In this document: positions 1 to 3,495 of the stretch, piece after piece
Position numbering within the stretch: the stretch's first letter is position 1
How the letters are laid out: the number at the start of each line of letters is the position of its first letter
Assembly (NCBI GenBank): GCA_016201575.1
Contig: JACQCN010000109.1
Coordinates: forward strand, 1-5,120
DNA from: Candidatus Rokuibacteriota bacterium
GTDB taxonomy: Bacteria; Methylomirabilota; Methylomirabilia; Rokubacteriales; CSP1-6
Direction of reading: 5' to 3'
DNA length: 5,120 bases
Translations under genes and position numbers: made by a program
The notes under the pieces: generated by a model
The model's input: only the letters and a program-made list of their open reading frames with translations
Database searches by the model: none
What the model was told of the DNA's origin: nothing

Positions 1-168
1 CCCGATGCGACGACGGGTGCCTATTGGGCGCAACGCGGCTCTCGGCTCTTTCATCGGCGGGAGTGTATTTGGGCGGCGCGGATCGCTGACAGCGAGCGCC
101 TGTACTTTGAGACGATGGATCAAGCGCGCCATCAGGGCCGTATGGGCTGTCCCGTCTGCGAGAGCTGA
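1..168 (+). CDS. C-terminal end of a protein with an Ada-type zinc-binding motif (5'-partial)
   Basis: Frame 1 is open from the window edge to TGA at 166-168 and gives the last 55 residues of a protein that starts outside the window. Seen directly: the spacing H18-x3-C22 ... C50-x2-C53, with aromatic and basic residues between (LFHRREC, YFETMDQARHQGRMGCPVC). This matches the small metal-binding fold of the Ada methyltransferase N-terminus, which also occurs as a C-terminal tail on some nuclease-like and secreted proteins. In that family the usual pattern is roughly FHxxxC..A..I......F.....A...G..PC..C. The catalytic or main domain is not visible, so the full product cannot be named. Because the motif is at the very C-terminus, a tail domain fits better than Ada itself, where it is N-terminal. 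The overlapping open frame at 5-193 is a shadow of this gene. Confidence 0.55.
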   Translation, partial: PDATTGAYWAQRGSRLFHRRECIWAARIADSERLYFETMDQARHQGRMGCPVCES

Positions 169-210
169 AGCGGCGAACCAATCGGGAGCGTAGCGAGGAA
201 CCGATCGGGG

Positions 211-399
211 GTGCATCCCCTGAGGGATGTCCTCGGCATCGCCCTTGCCGGCGGGTCGCTGCTCACGGTCGGGCACGTGATTCATCGGTCCCAGCGACGC
301 CCGCATTGCGGACGACTGGTGCCCCGAGTGTGGACCGGCGGGCTTCGGTGCCAGGAGTGCGGGCGCGAGTACCACCGAAGCATCCGGTCCCTGCGGTGA
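211..399 (+). CDS. Small hypothetical membrane-anchored zinc-ribbon-like protein
   Basis: This is a 62-residue frame starting at GTG 211 and ending at TGA 397-399. A GAGGAA stretch at 195-200 lies 10 nt before the start and could act as a ribosome binding site. Residues 7-24 (VLGIALAGGSLLTVGHVI) are hydrophobic enough for one membrane helix. After a basic stretch comes a zinc-ribbon-like tail: C33-G ... C47-x2-C50-G. A four-cysteine ribbon would have Cys at residue 30 (CPxCG), but codon 298-300 reads CGC (Arg), one transition from TGC. The protein may therefore bind metal poorly, or the gene may be decaying. I do not recognise a named family. It lies 42 bp after the zinc-motif gene and 138 bp before the exoribonuclease gene, on the same strand. 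It could also be a chance GC-rich frame. Confidence 0.35.
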   Translation: MHPLRDVLGIALAGGSLLTVGHVIHRSQRRPHCGRLVPRVWTGGLRCQECGREYHRSIRSLR

Positions 400-524
400 G
401 CGTCGAGACGCTGACTCAGGTTCGCGGCGCCAGCGCCCCGGGTGGTCGCTGACTGCCAGTGCCCGCGCACGGGGTGAACGGCCGCGTCCGATGCGTGGCG
501 CAGGTGGGCGTCGCCCGCGGACGC

Positions 525-533
525 AGAGAGGAG
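525..533 (+). promoter_or_regulatory. Shine-Dalgarno for the RNB exoribonuclease gene
   Basis: The sequence AGAGAGGAG ends 4 nt before ATG 538. It supports 538 as the start rather than ATG 459, which opens a different frame and only shadows this gene. Confidence 0.55.
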
Positions 534-537
534 TGCG

Positions 538-2019
538 ATGAGCCGAGCGACGGGACGTCGGCACGACCTCAAGGCCGTCGCGCGACAGGCTATGATCGAG
601 CGTGGGTTGCTCCCGGACTTCCCGCCCGCCGTCCTGACCGAGATAGAGGCCATCGGGCAGGCGGCGAGCGAACGCGACGCGTCCATCCGCGACCTCCGGG
701 GCTTGCTCTGGGCGTCGATCGACAACGACGATTCTCGGGATCTCGACCAACTGTCGGTGGCGGAGGTGCTCCCCGGCGGAGCGGTCAAGATTCTGGTGGC
801 GATCGCGGACGTGGACGGGCTCGTCAAGACGGGGTCGGCCATCGACGGGCATGCGCAGCACAACACCACGTCGGTGTACACGGCGGCGGAGGTCTTTCCG
901 ATGCTGCCGATCAAGCTGTCGACCGATCTCACCTCCCTGGGCCCGGACGAGGACCGGGGGGCGGTCGTCGTCGAGATGGTCGTCGGCGCGGACGGCATGG
1001 TCGGCAGCTCGGCCGTCTACCGGGCGATCGTGCGCAATCGTGCGCAGCTCGCGTACAACGGTGTCGCCGCGTGGCTGGAGGGCGGGCCGGCCCCGGAGCG
1101 GGTGGCCGCCGTGCCCGGGCTCGACGCGCAGTTGCGCATCCAAGATCGCCTGGCCCAGACCCTGAAGAGCGTGCGGCACCAGCATGGCGCCCTCAGCCTG
1201 GAGACGATCGAGCCACGGGCGGTGTTCGACGGCGACGTGCTCACGGATCTGCGCCTGGAGGAGGAGAACCGCGCCAAGGAGCTGATCGAGGAGCTCATGG
1301 TCGCCGCCAACGGGGTGACGGCGAGGTACCTGGCCGCGCGGCGCTTTCCGTCGGTGCGCCGGGTCCTGCGGTCGCCCGAGCGCTGGGGGCGGATCGCCGA
1401 GTTGGCCGCGCAGCTGCACGAGGCGCTGCCAGCGGAGCCCGACGCTGCCGCCCTGGAGCGGTTCCTGGCGAAGCGGCGGCAGGCGGATCCCGCGGGGTTC
1501 CCCGATCTCTCGCTCACTGTGGTCAAGCTGCTGGGATCGGGTGAGTATCAGGTCGAGACTCCTGGGGGGCGCGCGCCCGGCCACTTCGGGCTCGCGGTCC
1601 AGGACTACACGCACTCCACTGCCCCGAACCGGCGGTATCCCGACGTCATCACCCAGCGCCTGCTGAAGGCGGCCATCGCCGCTCGGCCCCTTCCGTACAG
1701 CAACGAGGAGCTCGAGGCCCTGGCGCGCCATTGCACCGAGCAGGAAGACAACGCGAAGAAGGTCGAGCGGCAGGTCCGCAAGTCGGCGGCCGCACTGCTT
1801 CTGGAGCCGAGGATCGGACAAGTTCGACGGCCTCGTGACGGGCGCCTCCGACAAAGGGACCTGGGTCCGCGTGTTCCGGCCGCCGGCGGAGGGGAAGGTC
1901 GTACAGGGCTTCGAGGGGCTCGACGTCGGCGACCGGGTCCGGGTCAAGCTGGTCGCGACCAACGTCGAGCGGGGGTTCATCGACTTCGCCCGGGTGGGCG
2001 CGGCGAGGCGCTTCCATGA
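538..2019 (+). CDS. RNase II/R-family 3'-5' exoribonuclease, RNB catalytic domain; C-terminus frameshifted
   Basis: This gene encodes a processive 3'-5' exoribonuclease of the RNase II/RNase R superfamily, which hydrolyses single-stranded RNA to nucleoside monophosphates in the cytoplasm. As it stands the frame gives 493 residues. Residues ~1-50 form a short helical N-terminal region instead of the two cold-shock domains of E. coli RNase II/R, as in the short Deinococcus-type enzymes. The RNB metal motif starts at residue 61: IDNDDSRDLDQ, with D62, D68 and D70 at the positions of E. coli RNase II D201, D207 and D209, and Q71 in place of D210. The C-terminal RNB signature is at 357-369 (YTHSTAPNRRYPD), followed by a helix with EQEDNAKKVERQ. 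Residues 1-427 read as a normal family member; from about nt 1819 the frame becomes an Arg/Gly-rich nonsense tail ending at TGA 2017-2019. The expected S1 domain continues in the next frame. A sequencing error is as likely as a true mutation. Confidence 0.85.
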   Translation: MSRATGRRHDLKAVARQAMIERGLLPDFPPAVLTEIEAIGQAASERDASIRDLRGLLWASIDNDDSRDLDQLSVAEVLPGGAVKILVAIADVDGLVKTGSAIDGHAQHNTTSVYTAAEVFPMLPIKLSTDLTSLGPDEDRGAVVVEMVVGADGMVGSSAVYRAIVRNRAQLAYNGVAAWLEGGPAPERVAAVPGLDAQLRIQDRLAQTLKSVRHQHGALSLETIEPRAVFDGDVLTDLRLEEENRAKELIEELMVAANGVTARYLAARRFPSVRRVLRSPERWGRIAELAAQLHEALPAEPDAAALERFLAKRRQADPAGFPDLSLTVVKLLGSGEYQVETPGGRAPGHFGLAVQDYTHSTAPNRRYPDVITQRLLKAAIAARPLPYSNEELEALARHCTEQEDNAKKVERQVRKSAAALLLEPRIGQVRRPRDGRLRQRDLGPRVPAAGGGEGRTGLRGARRRRPGPGQAGRDQRRAGVHRLRPGGRGEALP

Positions 2020-2029
2020 GCGCACCTAG
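1817..2029 (+). pseudogene. Out-of-frame S1 RNA-binding domain of the RNB exoribonuclease
   Basis: Frame 2 from about 1817 to TAG 2027-2029 encodes DKFDGLVTGASDKGTWVRV ... VVQGFEGLDVGDRVRVKL ... ERGFIDFAR. This is the five-strand S1/OB pattern that closes RNase II/R proteins: a G-x-V-TGAS-x-KG-x-WV start, a GD-x-V-x-V-K-L centre and an R-x-F-I-D-F end. It continues the catalytic domain if two bases are restored or one removed near 1816-1820. A GA duplication lost from GGAGACAAG, leaving GGACAAG, would restore the usual R-I-G-D-K-F-D-G junction. The repaired protein would be about 497 residues, the normal size for short RNB proteins. The local start at GTG/ATG 1835 has no convincing ribosome binding site, so a separately translated S1 peptide is unlikely. 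Confidence 0.75.
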
Positions 2030-2210
2030 CGGCCTTTCGGTGGTGGGACCCGCGAATCTCCCGTACGTGTCGGTCGAGGACTTCCAGAGGAAGGGTTTCT
2101 GCGCCTCCCACCCACCCCATGGGGCAGCCTCGGCGATGTCGCGGTCATATTCATCACCGCGCCACTTAGCCTCCGCTTTCCCGAGCAGTCGGCGATCGCC
2201 CAGGGCGAAT

Positions 2211-2450
2211 ACCTTCACGTCCTGGGCCGTTATGCGGAGCGTCAGCCTCAAGGAACTGCAGGAGCGTCTGGGTCACGCTACTCTCGCCATGACGATGCGG
2301 TACGCTCACCTCGCGCCCGAGCGCCTACGCACGGCGGTCACCCGCCTGGAAGGCCTCACCGCGACCGCGAAGCCCGCCGCAGAATCAGCGCAAGCATCAA
2401 CGCATGCGCCTTCCCGGCTGGTGGGGGTGTCTCAGAACTCCTCGAAGTAG
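2211..2450 (+). pseudogene. C-terminal remnant of a tyrosine recombinase (phage/island integrase)
   Basis: About 79 codons ending at TAG 2448-2450 match the end of a phage-type integrase: TFTSWAVM, then SLKELQERLGHATLAMT, then MRYAHLAPERLRTAV. Seen directly are the third-box His in LGH (codon 2274-2276) and the nucleophile Tyr in MRYAHL (codon 2301-2303). The HxxR box that should come just before TFTSW (usually HDLRHTF) is replaced in frame by SPRAN, and the rest of the core and the arm-binding domain are absent, so the protein cannot be active. The frame stays open upstream to 2016, but residues before 2211 do not resemble an integrase. The stop codon lies 1 bp from the CCA end of the convergent tRNA-Asn, the usual position of an integrase next to its attachment site. 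I infer an old element integrated here and was then largely deleted. Confidence 0.75.
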
Positions 2451-2451
2451 T

Positions 2452-2527
2452 TGGCTCCCCGGGCTGGACTCGAACCAGCGACATCCTGATTAACAGTCAG
2501 GCGCTCTACCGACTGAGCTACCGGGGA
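2452..2527 (-). tRNA. tRNA-Asn (anticodon GTT)
   Basis: Read on the minus strand, a complete 76-nt cloverleaf can be folded by eye. It has a 7-bp acceptor (TCCCCGG with CCGGGGA), a D arm GCTC-AGTCGGTA-GAGC, an anticodon stem CCTGA/TCAGG with loop CTGTTAA, a 5-nt variable loop, and a T arm GCTGG-TTCGAGT-CCAGC. The anticodon GTT (plus-strand 2492-2494) reads Asn codons AAC/AAU. The discriminator base is G73, as expected for Asn, and the 3' CCA is encoded (2452-2454). It lies 41 bp downstream of recR on the same strand and may be made from read-through of that operon or from its own promoter. Its 3' end abuts the integrase remnant, which marks it as a likely integration target. Confidence 0.97.
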
Positions 2528-2548
2528 ACGGGCAGACAGCGACTCCGA

Positions 2549-2554
2549 ACTATA
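2549..2554 (-). promoter_or_regulatory. Possible -10 element for tRNA-Asn
   Basis: On the minus strand the recR-tRNA gap holds TATAGT inside the AT-rich stretch GATATAGTT, five of six matches to TATAAT. It would start transcription about 15 nt before the tRNA 5' end. No good -35 box is seen 16-18 nt upstream, inside the end of recR, so this is weak. Confidence 0.25.
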
Positions 2555-2568
2555 TCACGGGCGGAAAA

Positions 2569-3171
2569 CTAGCCGATCTCCTGGCGCCCCTCCAGGGCCT
2601 TGGACAGCGTCACCTGATCGGCGTACTCGAGGTCGCCGCCGACGGGCAGGCCGCGGGCGATGCGGGTCAGGCGCATGCCGAAAGGTCTCAACAGCTTGGC
2701 CAGGTAGATCGCCGTGGCCTCGCCCTCGACGTTGGGGTTGGTGGCGAGGATGACCTCCTCCGCCGGCTCCTGCTCGAGCCGCTGCAGCAGCTCGCGCATC
2801 TTCAAATCCTCGGGACCGATGCCGTCGAGCGGCGACAGCGCGCCCAGCAGCACGTGATAGCGGCCGCGGAACTCCCCCGTCCGCTCCATCGCCAGCAGGT
2901 CGTTCGGCTCCTCGACCACGCACAGGAGCCGCGCGTCGCGGGCCGGATCGGCGCAGATGCGGCAGGGGTCGGTGTCGGTCACGTTGAAGCACCGGCTGCA
3001 GTGCACGATGTGCGACTTCACGCTCAGGAGCGAGTCGGCCAGCTCGCGCACCTCCTCGACCGGGCGCTTGAGCAGGAAGAACGTGAGCCGCTGGGCCGTC
3101 CGCGGGCCGATGCCGGGCAGACGCTGGAGGGCGTCGATGAGGCGCGCGACCGGCTCCGGGTAGTAGGCCAC
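2569..3171 (-). CDS. recR: Recombination mediator protein RecR
   Basis: RecR works with RecF and RecO in the cytoplasm to load RecA onto SSB-coated single-stranded DNA at gaps during recombinational repair. The 200-residue length is normal for the family (about 200). Domains in order: an N-terminal helix-hairpin-helix DNA-binding motif (LPGIGPRTAQRLTF, residues 18-31); a four-Cys zinc finger C58-x2-C61 ... C70-x2-C73; a Toprim domain from about residue 81 with acidic residues E87-E88 and the segment EVILATNPNVEGEATA; and a C-terminal GDLEYAD...TLSKALEGR tail that forms the subunit contact. The start is GTG at 3171-3169, chosen because TAAGGAGG lies 4 nt before it and MAYYPEPVARLI is a typical RecR N-terminus. 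It is the third gene of dnaX-ybaB-recR and ends with TAG 2571-2569. Nothing in it looks broken. Confidence 0.97.
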   Translation of the reverse strand: MAYYPEPVARLIDALQRLPGIGPRTAQRLTFFLLKRPVEEVRELADSLLSVKSHIVHCSRCFNVTDTDPCRICADPARDARLLCVVEEPNDLLAMERTGEFRGRYHVLLGALSPLDGIGPEDLKMRELLQRLEQEPAEEVILATNPNVEGEATAIYLAKLLRPFGMRLTRIARGLPVGGDLEYADQVTLSKALEGRQEIG

Positions 3172-3175
3172 CGGG

Positions 3176-3183
3176 CCTCCTTA
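3176..3183 (-). promoter_or_regulatory. recR Shine-Dalgarno overlapping the ybaB stop codon
   Basis: Minus-strand TAAGGAGG combines the ybaB stop codon TAA (3183-3181) with a consensus AGGAGG, 4 nt from the recR GTG. It fixes the GTG start and implies that ribosomes finishing ybaB re-initiate on recR. Confidence 0.75.
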
Positions 3184-3495
3184 CATGCCGAGGCCGGGAA
3201 TCTTGAGGCCGCCCGTCAGCCTGGAGAGCTCCTGCTGGACCATCTCCCGCGATTTCCGGAGCGCCTCGTTGCAGGCGGCGAGGACCAGGTCCTCGAGCAT
3301 CTGCGCGTCGTCGGGGTTGATGACCTCGCGGTCGATCTTGATCGAGACCAGCTCCTGCTTGCCGTTGGCCTCCACCGTGACCATCCCGCCGCCGGCGGTG
3401 GCGTCGACCTTGCGCTTGGCGACCTCCTCCTGCACGGCCGCGAGCTGCTCCTGCAGCTTCTGCGCTTCCCGCATGATGTTGCCAAAGCCCTTCAC
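3181..3495 (-). CDS. ybaB: YbaB/EbfC nucleoid-associated DNA-binding protein
   Basis: A 104-residue protein, the usual length of the YbaB/EbfC family, whose members are small homodimers that bind DNA with tweezer-like arms and associate with the nucleoid. Residues 1-28 form an amphipathic, Gln/Glu-rich helix (GNIMREAQKLQEQL...EEVAKR). Next comes the Gly-rich turn AGGGMVTVEANGKQEL and the strand SIKIDREVINPDD, then a long C-terminal helix (MLEDLVLAACNEAL...) and the family's typical Gly/Met end (KIPGLGM). The start is GTG 3495-3493, supported by AAGGAG 7 nt upstream; the GTG overlaps the dnaX stop as GTGA. The frame remains open far upstream through dnaX, but that part is an Arg/Gly-rich shadow with no family resemblance. 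Its place between dnaX and recR is the classic one. Its exact role in replication or repair is unsettled in the family. Confidence 0.95.
   Translation of the reverse strand: MKGFGNIMREAQKLQEQLAAVQEEVAKRKVDATAGGGMVTVEANGKQELVSIKIDREVINPDDAQMLEDLVLAACNEALRKSREMVQQELSRLTGGLKIPGLGM

Noticed and set aside
399..412. Perfect inverted repeat AGCGTC-GA-GACGCT just after the small zinc-ribbon frame, considered as a terminator.
   Set aside because: A 2-nt loop is too short for the full stem and no T-run follows; it may be a chance palindrome.
282..998. Minus-strand open frame of 238 codons opposite the exoribonuclease gene.
   Set aside because: Ser/Arg/Ala-rich with no motif, antisense to a clearly conserved RNB domain.
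459..1544. Plus-strand open frame of 361 codons starting before the exoribonuclease.
   Set aside because: Gly/Arg-rich composition with no recognisable motif; the overlapping frame from 538 carries the RNB motifs and the Shine-Dalgarno.
2333..2346. GGCGG-TCAC-CCGCC hairpin as a terminator for either strand.
   Set aside because: Only 5 bp, lies inside the integrase coding remnant and has no T-tract on either side.
2413..2475. Possible att repeat: CCCGGCTGG in the integrase tail (2413-2421) resembling CCCGGGCTGG in the tRNA.
   Set aside because: The match is short, needs a gap and is GC-rich; a true attachment repeat would copy a longer stretch of the tRNA 3' end, and none is seen elsewhere in the window.
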